A stretch of 64,000 nucleotides of DNA from Pantoea sp. RIT-PI-b (GTDB taxonomy: Bacteria > Pseudomonadota > Gammaproteobacteria > Enterobacterales > Enterobacteriaceae), in assembly GCF_001187905.1 (NCBI RefSeq), contig NZ_LGIS01000026.1, positions 236,458 through 300,457 on the forward strand, in the 5' to 3' direction. The position numbers and the translations under genes were made by a program. Below the pieces are notes generated by a model. The model saw nothing but the letters and a program-made list of their open reading frames with translations, did not search any database and was not told where the DNA came from. This document shows, piece by piece, positions 1-8,668 of this stretch. Position 1 is the stretch's first letter; every line of letters starts with the position of its first letter.

Positions 1-664
1 CGCAGCACCGATGTGATTCAGGTGCTGGGGCAGAAAATCCATGCGGCAGACTTGATTAATCCGGCACGGCTGGGTTCGCGCCTCTGGTACAAAATGTTTG
101 GCGGGGCGCATCTGGTTAACCGCGCTGGACTGGCGCGCACCTTCCAGAATATCCGCCTGTTCCGTGAGATGTCGGTGATTGAGAATCTGCTGGTGGCGCA
201 GCATATGCAAGTTAATCGCCAGTTGCTGGCGGGTGTACTGAACACGCGCGGCTATCGCGAAGCGGAGAACCGCGCGCTGGATCGCGCCTTCTACTGGCTG
301 GAAAATGTTGATTTGGTCTCCAGCGCTAACCGACTGGCGGGCACGCTCTCTTATGGCCAGCAGCGCAGGCTGGAGATTGCGCGCGCCATGTGTACGCGGC
401 CAGAGTTAATTTGCCTGGACGAACCGGCGGCTGGGTTGAATCCGGTGGAAACCGAAGCGCTGAGCCAGATTTTGCATCGCCTGCGCGCCGATCATCGCAT
501 TAGCGTGTTGCTGATTGAACATGACATGCCGATGGTGATGCGCATTTCTGACCACATCGTGGTGCTGGATCACGGTGATGTGATTGCGCAGGGCACGCCG
601 CAGCAAATTCGTCACGATCCTAAAGTGATAGCCGCCTATCTTGGTGCAGAAGAGGAGAGCGACC

Positions 665-672
<8 letters not shown>
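1..672 (+). CDS. livG: Branched-chain amino acid ABC transporter ATPase LivG (5' end outside window)
   Basis: This is the C-terminal part of an ABC ATPase; the frame is open from base 1, so the start and the Walker A loop lie upstream. Visible are the ABC signature (LSYGQQRRLEIARAM), the Walker B region (LICLDEPAAGLNP) and the switch histidine in LLIEHDMPMVM. This C-terminal layout fits the LivG/BraF subfamily, one of two cytoplasmic ATPases that power import of leucine, isoleucine and valine. The stop overlaps the start of livF, which indicates translational coupling. A urea-type homologue (UrtD) is possible, but the paired LivF-like gene and sequence favour Liv. Confidence 0.85.
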
Positions 673-1414
<742 letters not shown>

Positions 1415-1534
1415 TAATGATTAAATGGTGATGGGAAACACTTTGCATAATTCTCAGTGGCCTATCATCATTATTACTCTTCTTCCTCTCCAAAGTGATT
1501 TGGTAATCCCTTGCAAAATCCTGGCGTAGCAGTG

Positions 1535-2947
1535 ATGCGGGCGGTCAGAAACACGGCGTGGTATCCCAAACGTCGCTCTTATCGTACGTTGTTCTGGCGT
1601 GAAATTACCCCATTAGCCGTGCCCATCTTTATCGAAAACCTCTGTGTGATGCTGATGGGCGTCCTCAGTACCTTTTTGGTGAGCTGGCTGGGTAAAGAGG
1701 CGATGGCGGGCGTTGGTCTGGCCGACAGCTTCAATATGGTAATTATCTCTTTCTTTGCCGCAATCGATCTCGGCACCACGGTGGTGGTGGCGTTCAGCCT
1801 GGCAAAACGCAACGGTAAACGTGCACGAGCCGCTACGCGCCAGTCGCTGGGATTGATGACGGCGCTGGCGTTTGTGCTGGTGATCGCTATCGAGTTTTGG
1901 GGGCACCTGATCATTGACGTGATCGCCGGCAGCGCCGATCCCAAAGTGAAAGAGCTGGCGCTGAGTTATCTGCAAACCTCGGCGTGGAGCTATCCCGCAG
2001 CGGCGATTGCGTTGATTGGCAGCGGTGCATTGCGTGGCGCGGGCAATACTAAAATTCCAATGCTGATCAACGGCGGCATGAATATCCTCAACATCGTGAT
2101 CAGCAGCGTGCTGATTTACGGTTGCCTTGGATGGGAAGGGATGGGGTTTGTCGGCGCCGGGTTGGGGCTAACTATTTCGCGCTATATCGGCGCGGCAGCG
2201 GCGATTTACGTGCTGTATCGCGGCATTACTCCGGCATTGAAAATCTCTATCGCCAGCTATTTCCGCCGCTGGGATCGCAACATCCTGATGGAAGTGCTGG
2301 GCATCGGTGTGCCTGCCAGTATTGAATCGGTACTATTTAACGGCGGTAAGTTGCTGACGCAGATTTTTGTCGCCGGCATGGGTACCAATGAAATCGCCGG
2401 TAACTTTATTGCCTTCTCGATTGCTTCGCTGATCAACCTGCCGGGTAACGCGCTGGGTTCGGCTTCAACCATCATTACCGGCCGCAGGTTGGGGCTCAAT
2501 CAGGTGATGCAGGCTGAGCGGCAAATCAAACACGTGTTCTGGCTGGCGATGATTGGCTTGTGTTCGCTGGCGTTGATTACCGTACCGCTGGCTGGAACCT
2601 TAGCGCAGTTTTACAGCCGCGATCCGGAAGTGATTTCAGTCACTAAGCATCTGATTTGGCTGAATGCCGCCTTTATGCCGATCTGGACCGCGTCCTGGGT
2701 GCTGCCAGCCAGCCTCAAGGGGGCGCGTGATGCGCGTTACACCATGTATGTATCGATGTTCAGCATGTGGGGCGCACGCGTGGTGGCCGGCTATTTCCTC
2801 GGCATTGTGCTCGGCATGGGTGTCGTCGGCGTGTGGCTGGGAATGTTCCTCGACTGGACGGTGCGCGGCGTGTTCTTCTGGTGGCGTCTAACCAGCGGTA
2901 AATGGCTGAATAACTACCGTAAGATGATGGCAAAGAGCAGAGGATAG
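1535..2947 (+). CDS. yeeO: MATE family efflux transporter, YeeO-like
   Basis: Polytopic inner-membrane protein of about 470 aa whose sequence closely follows E. coli YeeO, a MATE-family exporter reported to move flavins and dipeptides. Diagnostic stretches include FWREITPLAVPIF near the N-terminus, GVGLADSFNMV, GSGALRGAGNTKIP and LGSASTIITGRRLG. About twelve hydrophobic segments are expected. The ATG at 1535 is preferred; a TTG at 1511 would add eight residues. It lacks the long N-terminal extension of E. coli YeeO. The locus matches E. coli, where yeeO lies near the asn tRNA / mtfA region. Confidence 0.9.
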   Translation: MRAVRNTAWYPKRRSYRTLFWREITPLAVPIFIENLCVMLMGVLSTFLVSWLGKEAMAGVGLADSFNMVIISFFAAIDLGTTVVVAFSLAKRNGKRARAATRQSLGLMTALAFVLVIAIEFWGHLIIDVIAGSADPKVKELALSYLQTSAWSYPAAAIALIGSGALRGAGNTKIPMLINGGMNILNIVISSVLIYGCLGWEGMGFVGAGLGLTISRYIGAAAAIYVLYRGITPALKISIASYFRRWDRNILMEVLGIGVPASIESVLFNGGKLLTQIFVAGMGTNEIAGNFIAFSIASLINLPGNALGSASTIITGRRLGLNQVMQAERQIKHVFWLAMIGLCSLALITVPLAGTLAQFYSRDPEVISVTKHLIWLNAAFMPIWTASWVLPASLKGARDARYTMYVSMFSMWGARVVAGYFLGIVLGMGVVGVWLGMFLDWTVRGVFFWWRLTSGKWLNNYRKMMAKSRG

Positions 2948-2960
2948 GCGGATTTTCTCT

Positions 2961-2986
2961 GGCCGCCATGAATGGCGACTTTACGG
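2961..2986 (+). repeat. Dispersed 24-bp palindromic repeat, diverged copy
   Basis: Contains CGCCATGAATGGCG followed by ACTTTACGG, a variant of the family whose core is GTCGCCATNAATGGCGAC with a CCTAC tail. It lies just after yeeO and may fold as a small hairpin at the 3' end of its transcript. Confidence 0.6.
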
Positions 2987-3121
2987 TTGTTTAAAGGGTG
3001 CGCTGTTATGCGCACTTTTTTTATATGCATAACCTGGCAAAGAAGCGCACAACTAATCGTTTTGGTTATATCTCTGGGTGAGGTTTACTGTCAGCGTCAA
3101 TCATTTGTGGAGAAGCTGGCA

Positions 3122-3289
3122 ATGAAACACCTCTTGCAGCAGTGGTTTAACCAACTGGTCAATGGCGAGAAGCCGAGAGCAGAAGAGCGCGAATTCGATC
3201 TTAGCAACCATATCGACCTGCTGATTCCCATCAGCCAACTGTATGGCGTTGAATTCCATCCATCGGTGTATCGCTACTATGAGAGATGA
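3122..3289 (+). CDS. Small hypothetical protein, 55 aa
   Basis: Short ORF beginning MKHLLQQWFNQL and ending HPSVYRYYER, with a purine-rich site (GTGGAGAAG) upstream of the ATG. The same frame stays open upstream to 2972, but that part has no ribosome site and runs through a repeat. No signal peptide or membrane segment. I do not recognise the family. It is followed by a strong bidirectional terminator, which supports transcription of something here. Confidence 0.5.
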   Translation: MKHLLQQWFNQLVNGEKPRAEEREFDLSNHIDLLIPISQLYGVEFHPSVYRYYER

Positions 3290-3345
3290 GCGCCTACACC
3301 ATGTAATACGCTACAGCTACTGGAATGAGCTGTGCGCTGAGGAAT

Positions 3346-3378
3346 AAAAAACCCGCTGTTAGGCCAGCGGGTTTTTTT
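3346..3378. terminator. Bidirectional intrinsic terminator
   Basis: The stem CCCGCTG / CAGCGGG with loop TTAGGC is flanked by an A-run on the left and a T-run on the right, so it can end both the small plus-strand ORF and thsB on the minus strand. Confidence 0.85.
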
Positions 3379-3388
3379 ATAGCGGAAA

Positions 3389-3889
3389 TTAATTGAGCGC
3401 GTTTTTAACCGCGAGGTAATCCCAACCGTGGGTTGAGCGCATAGCGGTATGCGTTCCGACACCCTTTAAGACGTCAGGACATTTGGATTTATTAATTGTG
3501 GTTGCATTGTACAGAACGATGATGTTTAAGTCGTCCTTCAAGGCTTTATCGCATTCATACTCAATATAACTTCGATGATCTACTGAGTATCCCCGGTCAC
3601 ATTGACTACTTAGACTATTGTAGCTATCACAGTATCGACAGCCGCCACTCCGTGCTGCCTTGGTATTGTTTCCGACGATGAGGACAAATGTTTTTGAGGC
3701 ATTTAAGCGTGTTGCAAGGGACGATTTTATATTGCAATTTAAACTGCTATCTCTGGCTTGTGTTATATCGTGAGCGTCGGTGAAAGAGAAGTCCCAGTAT
3801 TTGCTCTCATTCCAGGTATGTAATTGTTCAATGGCATCCTGATCGCCATCCCATTCACCCGCAATGTATGTTTTGGTACGGTATAACAT
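3389..3889 (-). CDS. thsB: TIR-like domain protein, Thoeris ThsB-like
   Basis: 166 aa protein of the TIR-like / MTH538 type. It starts YRTKTYIAGEWDGD, has a central strand SKTFVLIVGNNT and a conserved YIEYECDKALKDDLNIIVLYN block near residues 108-128. E110 or E112 is the likely catalytic glutamate of the TIR fold. A cluster CxxC...C (84, 87, 97) may be structural. In type II Thoeris the TIR protein senses phage infection and uses NAD to make a histidine-ADPR signal; that is known for the family, not seen here. AAGGAG sits nine bases before the ATG. It lies 147 bp downstream of thsA on the same strand, in DNA clearly more AT-rich than its neighbours. The type II assignment is inference from recognised motifs and pairing. 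Confidence 0.8.
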   Translation of the reverse strand: MLYRTKTYIAGEWDGDQDAIEQLHTWNESKYWDFSFTDAHDITQARDSSLNCNIKSSLATRLNASKTFVLIVGNNTKAARSGGCRYCDSYNSLSSQCDRGYSVDHRSYIEYECDKALKDDLNIIVLYNATTINKSKCPDVLKGVGTHTAMRSTHGWDYLAVKNALN

Positions 3890-4036
3890 GGTTTGTCACT
3901 CCTTTGTTGTGAAAAATCCTACCTATACTTCAGTTGAAAGATGTCCCTTGTGTAAAGTCTTTTTCTCGACTTAAAACTATTTAATTATGAGGTTTAATAA
4001 CTGTATGTGCCTCGCCTGTTAAATTTTGCAGGGAGT

Positions 4037-4873
4037 TTATAAGCCGCTTCTTGCCATCTGAAGCTCAAATAGGTTTACTTTACTAATCTTGTCTTCATGA
4101 ATAATTATTGTTAATTTCGCAGGATGGGTAAATCGCATTTCACTGACCCTGAATGTCCATAACATGATTTTTAGCAACTCTTCATCACTGATCAGCTTAT
4201 GCCCCTTAATTCGTGTTATACCCGAACCAAAAATCGGCACAGTAACACTTTGCTGAGCATAAACGCGGTTGACCTTATTCCAAAAGTTAATCAGGAACTC
4301 AAGATATTCAGGCATGGATAAATGAGCTTCGTTATACTTGTTGAATTTAGAAAAAGCCGTCAGCAAGTACTCATTCCAGACGCAAATTGTCCCTATTTTA
4401 TAGCGTTGATTCTTGCCGGATAACCGCGTTGAATTAATTTCAGCAAAGTCTTCTTCTTCGTAGGAATATTCATCAATGTAGGTATCCAATTGTTGCACTG
4501 AGCAGGTGAGTTGATCCGTAACAAACTGGCCGTTGAGACTCTGATGAGCAATAACTATGTTATCCACTTTAGTATCAAAGTACTCATTAAAAGCAATCGC
4601 TTTTAATCCTTGCTCAGCGAAAATATCGCCAGTTTTAATAGTTACTGTGCTTCCTTCAACAGATAAGTTAATTGCTGTAAGTTTGTTGGCTTTATACCAT
4701 AACAGGAGATAAATCATTACTAGAACAGCTATGCAAGCCAATCCGGAGTAATGCTTATACTCTTTAGGGATATCCCAAAACAGAGCAACCGCAGCAATGC
4801 TTGCCGTTGTGGCGGAAGCATATTTAAAAAAAAGGGTTCTGATTTTTTTATCGCAAAAACTAACCTTTAACAT
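4037..4873 (-). CDS. thsA: Thoeris ThsA-like effector: two membrane segments plus macro domain
   Basis: 278 aa protein with two N-terminal hydrophobic segments (about residues 12-33 and 42-60) followed by a macro-type domain: GDIF at 82-85, NEYFDT at 96-101 and VPIFGSGITRI around 212-222. This is the architecture of the Thoeris TM-macro effector (DUF6430 / ThsA macro). In characterised type II systems the macro domain binds the nucleotide signal made by the TIR partner and the membrane part then damages the inner membrane, aborting infection. I chose the ATG at 4873 because GGGAG and AAGGA precede it at proper spacing; an in-frame ATG at 4906 has none. It is the first gene of a two-gene unit with thsB. 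Confidence 0.8.
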   Translation of the reverse strand: MLKVSFCDKKIRTLFFKYASATTASIAAVALFWDIPKEYKHYSGLACIAVLVMIYLLLWYKANKLTAINLSVEGSTVTIKTGDIFAEQGLKAIAFNEYFDTKVDNIVIAHQSLNGQFVTDQLTCSVQQLDTYIDEYSYEEEDFAEINSTRLSGKNQRYKIGTICVWNEYLLTAFSKFNKYNEAHLSMPEYLEFLINFWNKVNRVYAQQSVTVPIFGSGITRIKGHKLISDEELLKIMLWTFRVSEMRFTHPAKLTIIIHEDKISKVNLFELQMARSGL

Positions 4874-5159
4874 ATCCTTCACTCCCTTTTTATAAAAGGC
4901 GCACAATTACCTTTGGCATGCTTAATACTATGTTTCGGTAATTGAGGGTTAATCCTATTATCAATGATGGGTAATGCACAACGGTAAGAGGTTTAATTCT
5001 CGATTAAAATTACAAAACCATTAAGCATTTCACTAAAAAAATAATCGGCTAAATAAACGAGACATTTCTGCAATACTTAACGTTATTATCATAAGTAATG
5101 AGAGGGTTTTGAGCGGAAATTATATTCACATCATGCGATTCTTGCGGAAGTGTAAAAGC
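4874..5159. other. AT-rich intergenic region upstream of thsA
   Basis: About 290 bp, very AT-rich, between the tRNA terminator and thsA. It should hold the thsA promoter on the minus strand. I saw no ORF, integrase fragment or second copy of the tRNA 3' end. Confidence 0.5.
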
Positions 5160-5190
5160 AAAAAGCCCGCTTAGTTTCCTAAGCGGGCTT
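5160..5190 (-). terminator. Terminator of tRNA-Asn
   Basis: On the minus strand AAGCCCGCTTAG / CTAAGCGGGCTT forms a 12-bp stem with loop GAAA followed by TTTTG, nine bases beyond the tRNA 3' end. Confidence 0.85.
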
Positions 5191-5199
5191 CTCTAAATA

Positions 5200-5275
5200 T
5201 GGCTCCTCTGACTGGACTCGAACCAGTGACATACGGATTAACAGTCCGCCGTTCTACCGACTGAACTACAGAGGA
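5200..5275 (-). tRNA. asnT: tRNA-Asn (GUU anticodon)
   Basis: 76-nt cloverleaf on the minus strand. The acceptor stem TCCTCTG pairs with CAGAGGA, the anticodon loop is CTGTTAA, the T-arm contains GGTTCGAGTCC, and the 3' CCA is encoded. It lies just downstream of mtfA, as asnT does in E. coli. tRNA-Asn genes are common island insertion sites, and the Thoeris-like pair lies directly on its 3' side. Confidence 0.97.
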
Positions 5276-5378
5276 ATCGTGTGAACGAGGCGAATATTAA
5301 TGGCGCCTCGTGGCGGTGTCAACAGCTTAAAACACATTTATATTCAACTGGCTAGCATTAGTACAAAGCGATCGCGAT

Positions 5379-6155
5379 TTAAGCAGGTTCTGCTGTCAGT
5401 AACGCCAGGCGCGCCAGCGGATCCTGGCGATAGAACTGCTGCAGATGGCGATACATCACCGGGAAACGGTTAGCCAGTAAATCCGGTGCGCTGAAAAAAT
5501 ATTCCGACAGCACGGCAAAGCACTCTGCCGCATCGCTCGCGGCGTAGGGATCGATAGTGGCTGCCTGTTCACCCACTAACTCCACTTCAGCCTCAATCTC
5601 TGCCATCGCGTGCTGCAGGTCCTTTTCCCAGTTGGCGACATCGCGCAATGGCATTACCGGAATACCGCTGGTGTAGCCGCTGCCGCGCGCATCAAGTTTG
5701 TGTGCCACTTCATGGATCACCAGATTGAAGCCAGAGAGGTCGAAAGAGTCCTGAATATCCAGCGCATTCAGCACTACCGGGCCTTGCGTCCAGCTCTGTC
5801 CGGCGTGTACTGCCGGTGCGTGATGGACCAGGCTGTTATCATCTTCCCAGCGGTCATCAACGTTGAATGGCTCGGGATAGATCAGCACTTCATGGAAACC
5901 GTCGAGCCACTCAATGCCAAGCTTTAATACAGGCAGGCAAAACAGCAGCGCTAAACGCGCCAGCAGCAGTTCATTAAGTTGCAGGTCCTGCAGGGGAGAG
6001 ATTTTTTTCTGCTGCAGGAAGCGCTGAGCCAGCGCAGTGAGAGCGGATTGTTCTTCCTGGTCGAGCAGGGAAAAGATCGGCTGCGCCAGCGCCTGTTGCC
6101 AGGGTAGCGCCAGTAATGACGTCTCTATTTGCGCGTGCCACGGCCATTTGAACAT
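5379..6155 (-). CDS. mtfA: Zinc metallopeptidase MtfA (DgsA/Mlc anti-repressor)
   Basis: 258 aa, matching E. coli MtfA (YeeI, 265 aa) throughout: FKWPW near the N-terminus, [32 protein letters not shown], and the zinc motif HEVAH at about residue 147. MtfA is a cytosolic peptidase that binds the glucose repressor Mlc and so influences ptsG expression. The ATG at 6155 fits the E. coli N-terminus; a GTG four codons upstream (6167) is the alternative. It reads toward tRNA-Asn, as in E. coli. Confidence 0.95.
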   Translation of the reverse strand: MFKWPWHAQIETSLLALPWQQALAQPIFSLLDQEEQSALTALAQRFLQQKKISPLQDLQLNELLLARLALLFCLPVLKLGIEWLDGFHEVLIYPEPFNVDDRWEDDNSLVHHAPAVHAGQSWTQGPVVLNALDIQDSFDLSGFNLVIHEVAHKLDARGSGYTSGIPVMPLRDVANWEKDLQHAMAEIEAEVELVGEQAATIDPYAASDAAECFAVLSEYFFSAPDLLANRFPVMYRHLQQFYRQDPLARLALLTAEPA

Positions 6156-6308
6156 TGCGTCACTCACTCTTTGGCTGAAAACAGTATGCTGGCGCAGCGC
6201 AGTAGAAAGTGCCAGCGCGGAATCAAAGCCGGTTATTCAACCAGTTAGTAGGGGATTTGTCTGTGATTAGCGTGGCAAAGCGGAAAAGTAATGGCGAGGA
6301 AATAAAAA

Positions 6309-6332
6309 GGTCGTCATGAATGACGACCTTAC
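6309..6332 (+). repeat. Dispersed 24-bp palindromic repeat, compensated copy
   Basis: Reads GTCGTCATGAATGACGAC plus CTTAC. Two positions differ from the family core GTCGCCATNAATGGCGAC, but symmetrically (C to T on the left, G to A on the right), so the hairpin is kept. It lies downstream of the ASCH-like gene on the minus strand. Confidence 0.75.
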
Positions 6333-6358
6333 GAGTACGGGCGTGGCAGCGATTCGCG

Positions 6359-7033
6359 TTAGCGTTCAACACGCTGGAACGCAATCACCCATACCCACGG
6401 GTTCACTTCCCAACTAGTGGCACCGTACTGTTTCTGCCACGCTTTGCGATAGGCTTCTTTCGGCGATTCGGAATTCATATTCATCGTAAAGAAGTTATTC
6501 AGGAAGTGCGTATCGGTCTGCACGCCTTCCGCCATAATGTCATCTTCACTGATATCCTGAATCTTCTCGGCACGTACCGAGGTTATTTGCAGATCGATGC
6601 GGCTAGCCCAACGCGGCATATGAATGGCGGTTTGCCAGCCAAACTGCTCGGCATTTTGCAAATTCTCATCCAGTTGCCCCAGCTCGTTGCTGTCGGCGCG
6701 ATACTGGCAAAATGCCGGACTACGGAACGGCAGCGGATCGCGTTCATACTCAGCCAACAACGCTTCCGGAACGATCGGGCCGCGCCAGGTTTCACGCACC
6801 CATAAACCATCGCCAGCCTGACCAAACGGACAGTGCGAGCTGACATCGGTCATCGACATTAATTTATAGCCGTGCAGATGATTAGCACTGACGTCAAAGG
6901 CATGCACGCCTTCGTGATGATCCTGACCCGGGCCAAAGGCCTGAGTTTTCATAATGCGCCGGGTCTGTGTCTGCTGGCCAACCAGCAGGGCGCGCACCCG
7001 CTGTTCGGAAAAAAGAATCGGCCGTTCTTTCAT
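6359..7033 (-). CDS. ASCH/PUA-like domain protein, phage 'morphogenetic protein' type
   Basis: 224 aa. The pattern KERPILFSEQRVRALLVGQQTQTRRI, then CPFGQAGDGLWVRETW, a mid-region MPRWASRIDLQITSVRAEKIQDISEDD and a C-terminal WEVNPWVWVIAFQ is that of proteins common in lambdoid prophages and labelled morphogenetic or hypothetical. The N-terminal half resembles the ASCH/PUA fold, which is thought to bind RNA or modified bases; the cellular role is unknown. No other phage genes are next to it, so it is either a remnant or a domesticated gene. It starts at the ATG at 7033. Confidence 0.7.
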   Translation of the reverse strand: MKERPILFSEQRVRALLVGQQTQTRRIMKTQAFGPGQDHHEGVHAFDVSANHLHGYKLMSMTDVSSHCPFGQAGDGLWVRETWRGPIVPEALLAEYERDPLPFRSPAFCQYRADSNELGQLDENLQNAEQFGWQTAIHMPRWASRIDLQITSVRAEKIQDISEDDIMAEGVQTDTHFLNNFFTMNMNSESPKEAYRKAWQKQYGATSWEVNPWVWVIAFQRVER

Positions 7034-7603
7034 TGCATACCTCTTATTGTGTCACAAACCCGAAAACTGCGAAGAATCCCCTCGCATCCGTAGATGTGAG
7101 CGTTAGCATAATGGGTTTGAATCAGTTTGCTTAATAATTTGTCGCCTTAGTATCAGGCTATTCTTGCAATTTTAGGTTTTAAAAATGGTTCATAAGCAAA
7201 ATGTGTGCTGAAAAGGACTTCTAAAGGTTCAGAAGCCAGAATTTTTCCAGATACAGTACGTTATAAAGCCCATAATGGGAACCTTTTCAGATTATGTCGC
7301 GTTGATCTGCCCTCCCTGGAGCGGATAAATCAGCACATTTAACTAGAATAAATGGCCTAAGCGAAATTTGTACACAATCGAAATACATTACTCCTGTTAA
7401 ACAGAGTTATTTAACTTAAACGGCAGTAAGGAAATGCCTAAATCGCTGCGCATGCTAGGCAACAGCTATTAACAGCGCTATAACAAGATCGGGATCTCAT
7501 TTTTTCACTTTGCCCATCCAGGAAGGATGTAAAAAAAGTGTCATGACCAGGCCGCTATGATGTCCCGAGGAACCCAGATAACAGCAATAACAGGAGAAGC
7601 ACG
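7034..7603. other. 570-bp intergenic region, divergent promoters
   Basis: AT-rich spacer between the ASCH-like gene (minus) and yedJ (plus). It must hold promoters for both. One small imperfect hairpin (GGACTTCTAAAGGTTCAGAAGCC region near 7217-7240) is visible. No convincing ORF or RNA gene was recognised. Confidence 0.4.
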
Positions 7604-8302
7604 ATGTCACTTACTCACTGGCAACAACGCTACGAGAACTGGCTGCAGCTGAACTGGCTGCATGATGATAAAGCCCATGATATCGCGCATCTGCGCCGCG
7701 TGTGGATGAGTGCCAAACGCATCATGCAGCACAGCGACGCCGATCCTATGGTGGTGATGACCGCCTGCTATTTCCACGATGTGGTTAACCTGCCGAAAAA
7801 TCACCCTGAGCGTCATTTAGCTTCAACCTACGCGGCCGAAGAGACGCGCCGCATTTTGCAGCAGGATTTCCCTGACTTTCCCTTCGCATTGCTGGACGCC
7901 GTCGCGCATGCGGTTCAGGCCCACAGCTTTAGCGCGCGTATCGCGCCGCAAACCCTGGAAGCGAAAATTGTGCAGGATGCCGATCGTCTCGAGTCTTTAG
8001 GTGCTATCGGCCTGGCACGCGTTTTCTACACTGCCGGTGCGTTAGGAAGGCCGTTGTTTGATAGCGACGATCCACTGGGCAAGGATCGCGAACTGGATGA
8101 TGTAAAGTGGACGCTGGATCACTTCCAGAAAAAGCTGCTGGGATTACCACAAACCATGCAAACCGAAGCCGGGCGCTTGTTAGCTGAGCACAACGCTGAT
8201 TTCCTGGTGCACTATATGGGCAAACTGTGTGCGGAGTTGCAGGGGAATTTGACCTCAATCGATGAATCGGTGTTAAGGGATTTCAGTCCCATACACTCCT
8301 AA
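7604..8302 (+). CDS. yedJ: HD-domain phosphohydrolase YedJ
   Basis: 232 aa, close to E. coli YedJ (231 aa). HD-domain metal ligands are visible in order: the H of AHDIAHLRRVW, HD in ACYFHDVVNLPKNHPER, then H in VAHAVQAHSFSARI and D in AKIVQDADRLESLGAIGLARV. HD proteins hydrolyse phosphate esters; the substrate of YedJ is unknown. CAGGAGAAG precedes the ATG at good spacing. In E. coli yedJ neighbours dcm; here an RHH gene and a chemoreceptor lie between. Confidence 0.93.
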   Translation: MSLTHWQQRYENWLQLNWLHDDKAHDIAHLRRVWMSAKRIMQHSDADPMVVMTACYFHDVVNLPKNHPERHLASTYAAEETRRILQQDFPDFPFALLDAVAHAVQAHSFSARIAPQTLEAKIVQDADRLESLGAIGLARVFYTAGALGRPLFDSDDPLGKDRELDDVKWTLDHFQKKLLGLPQTMQTEAGRLLAEHNADFLVHYMGKLCAELQGNLTSIDESVLRDFSPIHS

Positions 8303-8378
8303 TATTAAATTTTTATGACACTCTGTTAACTTTCGTCGGCTTCCGCTACGTTGTTGTAAATCAAAAGGGAGTATGAAA

Positions 8379-8627
8379 ATGACCGAGACCGTTAACTTAA
8401 CCATTAAAATTGACCCGGCGCTGAAAGAACACATCAAACAGTTAGCCGCCGATAACCAAATCTCCATGAGCCAGGAGATCGTTAATCGCCTGCAGGCCAG
8501 TTTAGATGCGGTTGCGCAACCGGCCATTGATAGTCTGGATACGCAAGAAGCGTCTTCGGATCAGCTCTCTGCCGCAGAACTGAAGCAGATACGTACGCTG
8601 CTGAAGAAAGGCAAGAAGAAGAAATAA
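8379..8627 (+). CDS. Small ribbon-helix-helix (Arc-like) DNA-binding protein
   Basis: 82 aa. The N-terminal 45 residues fit the RHH fold: a beta strand VNLTIKIDP, then helices ALKEHIKQLAADNQ and SMSQEIVNRLQASL. The tail is acidic then ends in a lysine run (LLKKGKKKK). I chose the ATG at 8379, seven bases after GGGAG; the in-frame ATG at 8373 is too close to that site. No toxin gene is adjacent, so an antitoxin role is not supported. Probably a small transcription regulator of unknown target. Confidence 0.75.
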   Translation: MTETVNLTIKIDPALKEHIKQLAADNQISMSQEIVNRLQASLDAVAQPAIDSLDTQEASSDQLSAAELKQIRTLLKKGKKKK

Positions 8628-8633
8628 GCCACA

Positions 8634-8657
8634 GACCCGTCAGATGACGGGTTTTTT
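8634..8657 (+). terminator. Intrinsic terminator after the RHH gene
   Basis: ACCCGT / ACGGGT stem with loop CAGATG followed by TTTTT, 8 bp downstream of the stop, at the convergent junction with the chemoreceptor gene. Confidence 0.8.
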
Positions 8658-8668
8658 GTGGCTGCGTT

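Noticed and set aside
3290..5275. Attachment-site duplication of the tRNA-Asn 3' end
   Set aside because: I looked for a second copy of the T-arm and acceptor sequence across the AT-rich insert and saw none.
8379..8627. RHH protein as the antitoxin of a toxin-antitoxin pair
   Set aside because: No small toxin-like ORF is adjacent on either side; yedJ is an HD phosphohydrolase and the other neighbour is a chemoreceptor.
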